From Candidatus Altarchaeota archaeon (GTDB taxonomy: Archaea > Altiarchaeota > Altiarchaeia > IMC4 > SCGC-AAA252-I15), in the NCBI GenBank assembly GCA_018815265.1, contig JAHIYG010000124.1, positions 1 to 5,484 of the forward strand: a stretch of 5,484 bases of DNA, given 5' to 3'. Below the pieces are notes generated by a model. That model searched no databases. It saw only the letters and a program-made list of their open reading frames with translations, and was not told the DNA's origin. Within the stretch, counting starts at the first letter, position 1. Each line of letters begins with the position of its first letter. Positions 1 through 5,484 of the stretch are shown here, in pieces. The position numbers and the translations under genes were made by a program.

Positions 1-1247
1 CGTAATCCCATTGTAAGATCAATCAGTTTAAAAACAAGGCCCATTGCAATAACAACAAAAGCAACTACAGACATTACACCCAACAACTGAATCCCGAGCT
101 GTGTCAACCCGCCGCCATATAATAAACCTTCATTAGCAAGGCCTAAAGCCTTTTTTCCAAAAATTCCAACAGCTAATGTACCCCATGCACCGCAGATTCC
201 GTGCACCGATATCGCACCGACTGGATCGTCTAGTCTTGCAATCCTATCAAAGAACTCCACCGCATAAACAACCAAAACACCTGCTACCGCACCGATTAAT
301 GCTGCTGATGCAGGACTTACTGCTGCTGTTCCTGCGGTAATCCCAACCAACCCTGCCAGGAATCCGTTTATTGTCATTGCAACATCGGGTTTTCCGTTTC
401 GAAGCCATGTCATTATCATTGTCGAAATCGCACCTGCAGCAGCTGCAGTGTTTGTTGTCACTGCAATCAATGCTATTTCAGGTCCGGCAGAGAGGTTGCT
501 TCCAGGGTTGAATCCAAACCACCCAAACCAAAGAATCAAACCACCCAACGCACCCAATGGAATGCTGTGTCCCGGAATCACGTTAACGTGTCCGTTGACG
601 TATTTGCCGATTCTCGGACCCAATACTATGACTCCAGCCAATGCTGCTGAGCCTCCGACAAGGTGCACTACAGTCGAGCCTGCAAAATCTATCATGCCTA
701 TGCCAGCAAGCCATCCGCCACCCCACACCCAGTGGGCTACAATGGGGTATATAAATGCAACAATCACTACTGCAAAGATTACGTAGCCTATGAACTTTAT
801 CCTCTCAGCAACAGCACCAGAAACAATTGTTGCTGCTGTTCCTGCGAACATCATCTGAAATATGAAAAATGCAAGAGCTGCGACGGTCGTACCAGGCCAT
901 GCAGCGTCGTAGGATATCCCTTTAATCAGCAGGAATTCCCCTGGATTTCCGAAAACCCCGCCTTCAGAAGCTCCAAATGACAGGCTAAACCCTACTATCA
1001 TGAAAACAATTGCTGCCAGGGATATTGTCATGATGTTTTTCATGATAATGTTTACAGAGTTTTTAGACCTTGTAAACCCTGTCTCCACCATCGAAAACCC
1101 AAGGTGCATGATAAACACCAGAAAAGCCGCAATCAACACCCACATAGTATCCAGCTTATCTATTCCAAACCCATCTTCACCACAAACAAAAGGCAATATT
1201 ATTGAATAAATCAATAATATTACCCCAATTTTTTCATATTTTATCAA
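1..1247 (-). CDS. amt: Amt-family ammonium transporter (3' end off window)
   Basis: Ammonium channel of the Amt/MEP/Rh family, a trimeric inner-membrane protein that takes up ammonium for nitrogen assimilation. The visible 415 codons hold a signal-like hydrophobic segment (residues 7-22), then about eleven membrane segments. Signature residues line up with E. coli AmtB: the twin pore histidines H195 and H349, D187 in MIDFAGSTVVH, W175 in HWVWGGG, the phenylalanine gate F130/F134 in FQMMFAG, and F246/S250 in WFGFNPGS. The sequence runs off the window at the end of TM11 (KLIDLTMGL), so only the cytoplasmic tail, the part that binds GlnK in relatives, is missing. The first in-frame ATG is codon 35, inside the mature protein. 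The TTG at 1247-1245 is chosen because GAGGTGA precedes it by 5 bases and it restores the signal peptide. An in-frame GTG at 1256-1254 overlaps that Shine-Dalgarno and is less likely. No glnK is visible; it could lie beyond the left edge. Confidence 0.95.
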   Translation of the reverse strand, partial: MIKYEKIGVILLIYSIILPFVCGEDGFGIDKLDTMWVLIAAFLVFIMHLGFSMVETGFTRSKNSVNIIMKNIMTISLAAIVFMIVGFSLSFGASEGGVFGNPGEFLLIKGISYDAAWPGTTVAALAFFIFQMMFAGTAATIVSGAVAERIKFIGYVIFAVVIVAFIYPIVAHWVWGGGWLAGIGMIDFAGSTVVHLVGGSAALAGVIVLGPRIGKYVNGHVNVIPGHSIPLGALGGLILWFGWFGFNPGSNLSAGPEIALIAVTTNTAAAAGAISTMIMTWLRNGKPDVAMTINGFLAGLVGITAGTAAVSPASAALIGAVAGVLVVYAVEFFDRIARLDDPVGAISVHGICGAWGTLAVGIFGKKALGLANEGLLYGGGLTQLGIQLLGVMSVVAFVVIAMGLVFKLIDLTMGL

Positions 1248-1252
1248 ATTTT

Positions 1253-1259
1253 TCACCTC
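1253..1259 (-). promoter_or_regulatory. Shine-Dalgarno for the TTG start of amt
   Basis: Read on the minus strand this is GAGGTGA, a strong match to the archaeal anti-Shine-Dalgarno. It lies 5 bases before TTG at 1247-1245. It is what decides the start of amt, since no suitable ATG exists nearby: the ATG overlapping codons 4-5 is out of frame. Confidence 0.8.
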
Positions 1260-1303
1260 AAAATTATTGAAATTTTTAAAATAGATATAGATAGGGATGA
1301 AGT

Positions 1304-1313
1304 CATATAAAAA
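1304..1313 (-). promoter_or_regulatory. TATA box of the amt promoter
   Basis: The minus strand reads TTTTTATATG, preceded by CGATAAG as a plausible BRE. A start of transcription about 25 bases downstream would fall near 1282. That gives a leader of about 35 bases containing the Shine-Dalgarno, consistent with a leadered amt message. A short tandem ATAGAT repeat (1281-1294) lies at the predicted start site. I see no clear operator for a nitrogen regulator. Confidence 0.55.
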
Positions 1314-1351
1314 CTTATCGTTTTTTTAGATGTATTTACAATATAGAAATG

Positions 1352-1361
1352 TTTTTATACT
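1352..1361 (+). promoter_or_regulatory. TATA-like element, plus strand, diverging from amt
   Basis: The plus strand reads TTTTTATACT with an A-rich AGAAATG upstream as a possible BRE. Its centre is about 25 bases before the GTG at 1382, the spacing expected for a leaderless archaeal transcript. The region is AT-rich, so a chance match is possible. Confidence 0.4.
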
Positions 1362-1381
1362 AATTTGTTCAATATAATTAT

Positions 1382-1486
1382 GTGAAATTGAGTAAACCAT
1401 TGGATAAGGTGGTTGATGTGACTGAGAGGGAGTTTATTTCACATCTGCAGAATGAATGGGTGATGCAGGCCATATATTTCCAGTAA
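1382..1486 (+). CDS. Possible leaderless small protein, 34 aa
   Basis: A GTG-initiated ORF of 34 codons ending in TAA at 1484-1486. It begins with MKLSKPLDKVVDVTEREF and ends with NEWVMQAIYFQ. The peptide is charged and predicted mainly helical, with no signal peptide or membrane segment. There is no Shine-Dalgarno, but a TATA-like element sits at the right distance for transcription to start on the GTG itself. It fills the gap between the divergent amt promoter and the convergent oxidoreductase gene, whose stop lies one base beyond this ORF's stop. I do not recognise the protein. It could be a real small protein, the remnant of a longer gene, or a chance ORF. The fit of promoter and start is the only positive evidence. 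Confidence 0.3.
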   Translation: MKLSKPLDKVVDVTEREFISHLQNEWVMQAIYFQ

Positions 1487-1487
1487 A

Positions 1488-2840
1488 TTAGAGTCTGCCG
1501 TCCTTTTTCAGGGCATCCAATAAAGAGATTATCGAAAACGACGCCCGCGTCACACCCATTGACCGAACATCAGTATCTGTTCCGACTAGATATAAGCCAT
1601 CTATCGGCGACTTAGAACCTGGGAACTGTGAACCAACAGTTATAGCTGCCTTTTCAGGAACTGTTGTTTGAACATGCTTGAACCCTACACGGCCTTCGAC
1701 TGAAGGGATAATCCCATAAAGGGTTTCTAAGACGCGTTTTTCCTCCTTTTTTGGATCACCTTCGAGAATGGAAGTCAAGCCTATGAGCTGCTTGCCCTTT
1801 GGCGCGAAACTAGAGTTATAATTGGAGGTAGGCATAGCCCAATAGTGTTTTCCCTCATCAAAGCCGAAACAAATCTCAGAACCTAAGTAGTCGAATTCCT
1901 TGAGTTTAGCCTCCAAACCCAGCCATAAGGTTAAAGATGTCGTCTGCTCCAAAGTAGACAACTGATGAGTGAAATCCTTGGGTAAATTCTTGCTCAATGA
2001 AGGGAGGGAACTCATAAAACCAGAATAAACAACCAGCTCAGTGTCGTAGGAGTCCTTCTTTGTAGAAACTGAATCGACCTTGTCTACACCCCCTATTTCA
2101 GTCACTGTCTCGCCTGTTCTTATCTCGACCTTGTTTTTTGGCATAGACAGGAGAATCGAATCAGTTATTGCCCCCGCACCAGCCCGTGGATAAGCCTGGT
2201 GATAGCTTCCATCATATGCTATGAGTTTGCCGAAGCTTGCAATCTGACCCATAATTTTATCTCCTATGAAATCGCTTTCAACTTCCTCCCTATATCTTGC
2301 ACCCTTCAAAAGCCTCCACATAGGTGTTTCCCTCATGCTCTTGCCACTCATGAAATAACTTAGTGTGTCTATGAACTTCCAAGTCCTGTCTGAGAAATCC
2401 TGGTTCTTCAAGAAATCATATATACTCTGGTTAGTGTCCACATTGTTGAATATACTGAAGGCTACTGATGAACCAAGCAGGCTGGTTATTGCAATCCGGT
2501 CCTTCTGAGGCAGGATGTCAAAATTCACCCAGTCTAGTGCAGTCCATGGGAACGGCACCATCTTCTCCTTGGTCCTCACGAAATAATTACCATATGGTGT
2601 GAACTTCGGTATGACGTCGAAATACTCAGCCATCAATTTTGTGAGTGGGCCATTGTCTACATGGGTTATTGCGTGTACCCCAGTATCCACAGTGTATCCA
2701 TCGACAGTGTAGGTTCTCAGGTTTCCACCGACATAATCTTCCTTCTCCAAAACCAATACGTTCTTCCCCTCCTTGGATAACACAAGCGCAGACAGCAGGC
2801 CGCTCACGCCAGCACCCACAACAACAGCGTCGTATTTCAT
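1488..2840 (-). CDS. FAD-dependent oxidoreductase, phytoene desaturase/CrtI-like
   Basis: A 450-residue flavoprotein, slightly shorter than typical CrtI enzymes. The N terminus is a Rossmann FAD-binding fold: GAGVSG at residues 9-14, the ribose-binding acid E32 at the end of the second strand (VLVLEKE), and the GGN turn at 38-40. Near the C terminus, DGLYLVGTDTD (414-424) followed by MGVTRAS matches the second FAD-binding motif of this amine oxidase/CrtI/retinol saturase superfamily. The middle, which sets the substrate, is not diagnostic. Relatives desaturate, isomerise or saturate long isoprenoid chains. The start lies one base after the carS stop, so the two genes are almost certainly cotranscribed and probably translationally coupled; only a weak GGTAAG precedes the ATG. 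From this context I infer a role in isoprenoid or ether-lipid metabolism. It is not the FixC-type geranylgeranyl reductase normally used to saturate archaeal lipids. The exact reaction is unknown. Confidence 0.85.
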   Translation of the reverse strand: MKYDAVVVGAGVSGLLSALVLSKEGKNVLVLEKEDYVGGNLRTYTVDGYTVDTGVHAITHVDNGPLTKLMAEYFDVIPKFTPYGNYFVRTKEKMVPFPWTALDWVNFDILPQKDRIAITSLLGSSVAFSIFNNVDTNQSIYDFLKNQDFSDRTWKFIDTLSYFMSGKSMRETPMWRLLKGARYREEVESDFIGDKIMGQIASFGKLIAYDGSYHQAYPRAGAGAITDSILLSMPKNKVEIRTGETVTEIGGVDKVDSVSTKKDSYDTELVVYSGFMSSLPSLSKNLPKDFTHQLSTLEQTTSLTLWLGLEAKLKEFDYLGSEICFGFDEGKHYWAMPTSNYNSSFAPKGKQLIGLTSILEGDPKKEEKRVLETLYGIIPSVEGRVGFKHVQTTVPEKAAITVGSQFPGSKSPIDGLYLVGTDTDVRSMGVTRASFSIISLLDALKKDGRL

Positions 2841-2841
2841 C

Positions 2842-3363
2842 TTACCACGGTTTCTTTTTGAGTTTCACAATCCATGCAACAATATTTGCGATAAAATGCA
2901 CAGGCAAGGTTATGAAACAAGACATAATGAGATATTCGAAACTTACAGGAACCATAGTCCATGCAAAAAACATGGCTCCGAAGATGTAGTCCAGGTGATC
3001 CATCAAAAAGAGCGGGTGACCCCGCGCCAGACCACTCTGTCTTTTTATGAAGCTCTCCACCATATCACCGACTAAAGCCCCCAACCCCATCATGGATGCA
3101 AGGGCAGGAGTCATAAGGTGATATCCGTGGATAGGATATTGTTGCTGAACCATCCCGCAAGCTGTTGCAGCCAATACGCCAGCTATCAAGCCACGCCAGG
3201 TTTTGCCGTCTCCGAATATCCTTTTGCCCCTCCACTTCAGTCCAAAATCAACTGGGGCAGAGTAGTTCTTAAGCACTGGCAGTCCAGACACGTCGATTGC
3301 TGCAGAGTTGGCAACCCACGCAGGCATTATAAACCAAACAACCGCCAATACCGATGGAAACAT
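2842..3363 (-). CDS. carS: CDP-archaeol synthase (CDP-2,3-bis-O-geranylgeranyl-sn-glycerol synthase)
   Basis: An integral membrane cytidylyltransferase that condenses CTP with unsaturated archaetidic acid to give CDP-archaeol, the activated precursor of archaeal phospholipid head groups. The 173-residue length is normal for the CarS (DUF46) family. Family motifs are intact: MPAWVANSAA (13-22), PVDFG (37-41), GKRIFGDGKTWRG (46-58), and the C-terminal catalytic region with GD at 99-100, S104, IKR at 106-108, RGHP at 114-117 and DHLDY at 122-126. That last region corresponds to the conserved acidic signature shared with bacterial CdsA. Hydrophobic stretches at about 4-22, 59-72, 86-99, 127-141 and 144-166 fit a five-helix membrane protein ending in a basic tail, KLKKK. 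The ATG lies about 25 bases after a good TATA box with no Shine-Dalgarno, so the message is probably leaderless. It is first in an operon with the oxidoreductase gene. Confidence 0.93.
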   Translation of the reverse strand: MFPSVLAVVWFIMPAWVANSAAIDVSGLPVLKNYSAPVDFGLKWRGKRIFGDGKTWRGLIAGVLAATACGMVQQQYPIHGYHLMTPALASMMGLGALVGDMVESFIKRQSGLARGHPLFLMDHLDYIFGAMFFAWTMVPVSFEYLIMSCFITLPVHFIANIVAWIVKLKKKPW

Positions 3364-3384
3364 GCTAACTATATTGTTTGATAA

Positions 3385-3392
3385 TATTTATA
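3385..3392 (-). promoter_or_regulatory. TATA box of the carS operon
   Basis: The minus strand reads TATAAATA, near the archaeal consensus. Its centre is about 25 bases from the A of the carS ATG, so transcription should begin on or next to the start codon and give a leaderless message. One arm of an inverted repeat ends one base upstream of this box, in the BRE position. Confidence 0.65.
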
Positions 3393-3393
3393 G

Positions 3394-3437
3394 CTGACTG
3401 CAGATTCTTTCGTGCACTTTATCACACATGCAGTCAG
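3394..3437. repeat. 9-bp inverted repeat at the carS promoter
   Basis: CTGACTGCA at 3394-3402 and its exact reverse complement TGCAGTCAG at 3429-3437 are separated by 26 bases, so the arm centres are 35 bp apart. The inner arm occupies the BRE position of the carS promoter. There is no T run after it on either strand, so it does not look like an intrinsic terminator of the upstream FtsZ-like gene. It could be a paired operator for a dimeric regulator that would compete with TFB, or a weak hairpin in read-through RNA. Confidence 0.55.
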
Positions 3438-3501
3438 ATATATCAAATTGTAAGTGGGGCGATTTTGTTATAACACGCCATTAAGACTTTTGCAATTCGC
3501 T
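3438..3501. other. Spacer between the FtsZ-like gene and the carS promoter
   Basis: I see no gene, strong hairpin or T-rich terminator here on the minus strand. Nothing visible separates transcription of the FtsZ-like unit from the carS unit, so read-through is possible even though carS has its own promoter. Confidence 0.5.
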
Positions 3502-4398
3502 TTAAGGCAGTTTTATTTTTTCACTGAAACCCGTGAACAAAGCCATGGATTCGAACAAATCCCCTTCCCCCCTGTTCTTCAAACCCCAAAGCAATGGAGT
3601 CCCCTCAGGCAATTGGGAGAATACATAATCTAAAGCTTCTTTGACATCCCCATCATCCTTAGGCCCCCTAAAATCCAATAGGACGCCTTTGGCCCGTATT
3701 ATATCATAGATGAGAAGAGGAGATGACATTGCAGACTTGACTGCAGACAGATAGTCCGTACCCAAACCGTGACCCAAGGTGCCGAATCCTACAAGCAATG
3801 GCCTGATTGATTCAGGGCCCGCATCCAGGCTTGTAGACAGCACAGATGATACGGCCTCGAAAAGTATGTCGTTGACTTTTGTAAAGGCGTCACCTATCGC
3901 AACATCCGAGACTATCTGGAGGAATCTGTCGTTTTCCAATAGCACAATCAAATCGCAGTAAGGCCGCAGATTGTCTAATCCCGTCTTGGCATTTGACAAA
4001 CACACCTTACCCTCTGCCGTAAATGGGATGTTGACGAATGCAATGACTGTTGAACCTAATGACTTGGCTGCTTCAGCGACTACTGGAGAGGCGCCAGCCC
4101 CTGTGCCCCCACCCAATCCTGCGATGAGGAATGTAATCTTCGCACCAGTTAAGACAGAAGATATCTTTTCCCTGTCAGATATCGCCGCCTCCTCACCTAA
4201 GCGGATATTGTTTCCTGTGCTTCTGCCACGGGTCAAATCCAAACCGATAAGCACCTTAAGAGGTATTCTCGTCTTAAGAAGGGATGCTGCGTCAGTGTGT
4301 ACTCCGATGAAGTCGCATCCTTTAAGAGAACTCATCCTCTCACATGCAGCACAGCCTGAACCCCCAACTCCAACAACCTTTACTTCTTCCCCAACCAT
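3502..4398 (-). CDS. Divergent FtsZ/tubulin-superfamily GTPase
   Basis: A 298-residue protein with an FtsZ-type GTP-binding domain: VKVVGVGGSG (T1, 6-15), HTDAAS (34-39), GRSTGNN (T3, 58-64), the tubulin signature GGGTGAGASPVVAEAAK (96-112), IPFTAEG (124-130), NAKTGLDNLRPYCDLIVLLEND (136-157, T6) and AFTKVNDILFEA (171-182). Canonical FtsZ polymerises on GTP and hydrolyses it with acidic T7-loop residues (NxDxxD) of the adjacent subunit. Here the matching segment is LDAGPESI (191-198), so the asparagine and both aspartates appear lost. The C-terminal half is compact and there is no tail peptide for membrane tethers such as SepF. Two cysteines (C16, C19) sit in the T1 loop. I infer a nucleotide-binding, poorly hydrolysing paralogue with a role other than the main division ring. 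It is cotranscribed with the 342-residue gene ending 11 bases upstream. Standard FtsZ and CetZ are less likely on these features. Confidence 0.85.
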   Translation of the reverse strand: MVGEEVKVVGVGGSGCAACERMSSLKGCDFIGVHTDAASLLKTRIPLKVLIGLDLTRGRSTGNNIRLGEEAAISDREKISSVLTGAKITFLIAGLGGGTGAGASPVVAEAAKSLGSTVIAFVNIPFTAEGKVCLSNAKTGLDNLRPYCDLIVLLENDRFLQIVSDVAIGDAFTKVNDILFEAVSSVLSTSLDAGPESIRPLLVGFGTLGHGLGTDYLSAVKSAMSSPLLIYDIIRAKGVLLDFRGPKDDGDVKEALDYVFSQLPEGTPLLWGLKNRGEGDLFESMALFTGFSEKIKLP

Positions 4399-4400
4399 TT

Positions 4401-4406
4401 ACCACC
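4401..4406 (-). promoter_or_regulatory. Shine-Dalgarno of the FtsZ-like gene
   Basis: The minus strand reads GGTGGT, 2 bases before the ATG, in the 11-base gap after the upstream stop codon. It partly matches the archaeal GGTG core. The very short spacer, together with the closeness of the genes, suggests translational coupling within the operon. Confidence 0.5.
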
Positions 4407-4409
4407 AAA

Positions 4410-5438
4410 TCAAGCAGCAGCCCGTTTATCGTCTTCGAAAAAGAATGACTCTATCCACTGTGCCAAATCGGTTCTGCCGCGGGCTTTTTGGCTGACCATA
4501 ATCTGCTTCAGAGTGAAATATTCCGGGTCTTCAGAATTTATTTTAGAGACTACACCCAACTCCATCTTCTTGGCTGCCTCCTTGGTCTTCTCCACCATCT
4601 GATCCAATGAGATATCCTCACCAGTCGCAGACATCATATCCTGCCTACCCAATACAACAGCCTGCAGTATGTCAGATGGCGTCATATTTCCCATAGCCCG
4701 GGATTTGCCCATGTCAACAAGAGCATCCATCGTAGAGGATATCTTCGAGTCTGAAATCCCAAGTTGCACAAGATTGTCTTTGACCCTATGGTATTTTTCC
4801 TCCATCTCCGTTTTCTCAGCCTCCATACCCTCCATCGCAGCCAATGCATTGTCTAGGTCGCGATGGTAAAAGAAGTTTGCAACATCACTCAATTCCTTAT
4901 TAACCCTATACCTTGAGTCCACACCAACCTTCGGAATGGACTGCAACACATTATCTGCTGTTTCAGATGTGAATGTGGTAAACCCATCTTGCGAGCGTTG
5001 GCTGTCTATTGAACCCAAACCTGCACTGCCATCTTCCCGAACCATGTCGGTAAGAGTCTTTGTGGCAAGGCCTACATCACCTGATTGTTTTTCATCTCCA
5101 GCCTTCAAGAAATCAGTGACTGTCTGCTCACCCTCAGTTGATCTGCCCTCAAATGACAGCACCGACTTGTTCCTGTCAAAAGGTGTTTTGACAGTATCTG
5201 TCTTTCCGTCAGCCAATGTGGCAGTCTCCTCTGGAGTCGCATATTTTCCACCTGGAGAGTTAGGATTCTTTATTTTGTTCATGATTTTCTCACCATCACT
5301 CAAACTCCCGTCTTTCTTCTTGGACCCCATCAAATCAAGTTCTCCTAACTTTGCTCTTATCACGGCCCTGGCCTGCTCTATCTCACCAGGATCCAAAATA
5401 ATTGCCTTTTTTTCAACAGGTGCAGCTAAGTCACTCAT
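4410..5438 (-). CDS. Unrecognised 342-aa protein, partner gene of the FtsZ-like GTPase
   Basis: I do not recognise this family. It has no signal peptide or membrane helix, so it is probably cytoplasmic, and it is rich in charged residues. After a short helical segment (about 17-36), residues 38-165 are rich in S, T, G, D, K and E with few large hydrophobics, and are probably disordered. From about 179 to 342 it is predicted helical: NKELSDVANFFYHRDLDNAL (180-199), then a coiled-coil-like stretch to about 226 with EAEKTEMEEKYHRVKDNL, further helices at 230-295, and a conserved-looking end with YFTLKQIM (307-314) and DLAQWIESFFFEDDK (324-338). It is first in a two-gene unit; the FtsZ-like gene follows 11 bases after its TGA. 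That pairing suggests a binding partner, cross-linker or recruiter of the GTPase. This is inference from position only. Confidence 0.8.
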   Translation of the reverse strand: MSDLAAPVEKKAIILDPGEIEQARAVIRAKLGELDLMGSKKKDGSLSDGEKIMNKIKNPNSPGGKYATPEETATLADGKTDTVKTPFDRNKSVLSFEGRSTEGEQTVTDFLKAGDEKQSGDVGLATKTLTDMVREDGSAGLGSIDSQRSQDGFTTFTSETADNVLQSIPKVGVDSRYRVNKELSDVANFFYHRDLDNALAAMEGMEAEKTEMEEKYHRVKDNLVQLGISDSKISSTMDALVDMGKSRAMGNMTPSDILQAVVLGRQDMMSATGEDISLDQMVEKTKEAAKKMELGVVSKINSEDPEYFTLKQIMVSQKARGRTDLAQWIESFFFEDDKRAAA

Positions 5439-5459
5439 ACCATGAAAATATGAGCAGTA

Positions 5460-5470
5460 TTAACTTAAAA
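5460..5470 (-). promoter_or_regulatory. Weak TATA-like element upstream of the two-gene unit
   Basis: The minus strand reads TTTTAAGTTAA after CAAAG, about 28 bases before the ATG at 5438. No Shine-Dalgarno precedes that ATG, so a leaderless or near-leaderless transcript is plausible. The match to consensus is poor and the window ends 14 bases further on, so a better promoter or an upstream cotranscribed gene could lie outside. Confidence 0.3.
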
Positions 5471-5484
5471 CTTTGAGTATAGTA

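Noticed and set aside
1170..1200. Lipoprotein signal at C22 of the transporter
   Set aside because: The residues before the cysteine (LPFVC) do not fit the lipobox well, and Amt proteins are not lipoproteins; an ordinary cleavable signal peptide is more likely.
448..1209. Plus-strand open frames opposite the transporter
   Set aside because: They are antisense to a clear Amt coding frame with all family motifs, and their translations are low-complexity with no recognisable domain.
1321..1327. T7 run as a terminator
   Set aside because: It would act on plus-strand transcription, but no plus-strand gene ends before it. It is more likely part of the AT-rich divergent promoter region.
1488..2840. 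Oxidoreductase as the standard digeranylgeranylglycerophospholipid reductase
   Set aside because: That enzyme is in the FixC-like family. The C-terminal DGLYLVGTDTD motif and overall layout here fit the CrtI/amine oxidase type better.
2645..3381. Plus-strand open frames opposite carS and the start of the oxidoreductase
   Set aside because: The minus strand carries intact CarS and FAD-binding motifs here, and the plus-strand peptides are compositionally odd.
3394..3437. Inverted repeat as an intrinsic terminator of the FtsZ-like gene
   Set aside because: The 26-base loop is long, no T run follows on the minus strand, and archaeal terminators usually depend on T-rich tracts.
3971..4495. Plus-strand open frames opposite the FtsZ-like gene and the 342-residue gene, including 4936-5445
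   Set aside because: They are mirror frames of well-supported minus-strand genes; the translations show no domain and cross the boundary between two real genes.
1..5484. CRISPR arrays, tRNA or rRNA genes, insertion sequences
   Set aside because: No regularly spaced repeats, cloverleaf-like segments, rRNA motifs, transposase motifs or terminal repeats were seen on either strand.

Overview
This window comes from an archaeon. The strongest evidence is a gene for CDP-archaeol synthase (carS), an enzyme of ether-lipid synthesis. Promoters of the BRE/TATA type also sit about 25 bases upstream of start codons, so some messages look leaderless. Nothing visible fixes the lineage. A free-living, euryarchaeal-like organism fits the ammonium transporter, but this is inference.

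All five substantial genes lie on the minus strand, so the window reads from right to left. At 5438-3502 is a two-gene unit: an unrecognised 342-residue soluble protein with a disordered N-terminal half and a helical C-terminal half, then, 11 bases later, a divergent FtsZ/tubulin-like GTPase. Next is an intergenic segment of 138 bases with a 9-bp inverted repeat abutting a TATA box. That TATA box drives carS (3363-2842), which is followed after one base by an FAD-dependent oxidoreductase of the phytoene desaturase/CrtI type (2840-1488). A spacer of about 240 bases carries two divergent promoter-like elements and a possible leaderless 34-codon ORF on the plus strand. Last, from 1247 off the left edge, comes an Amt-family ammonium transporter that uses a TTG start.

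The lipid pair probably works in membrane ether-lipid metabolism. CarS activates unsaturated archaetidic acid with CTP, and the adjacent oxidoreductase may change the saturation of an isoprenoid chain. The FtsZ-like protein keeps most of the nucleotide-binding loops. It appears to have lost the T7-loop acidic residues that FtsZ uses to trigger GTP hydrolysis on the neighbouring subunit, and it has a shortened C-terminal domain with no tail peptide. With its unrecognised partner it is the best candidate here for an undescribed system: a GTP-binding tubulin-family module that does not act as an ordinary division ring. Its position upstream of membrane-lipid genes is suggestive, but a separate promoter between the two units means a functional link is unproven.
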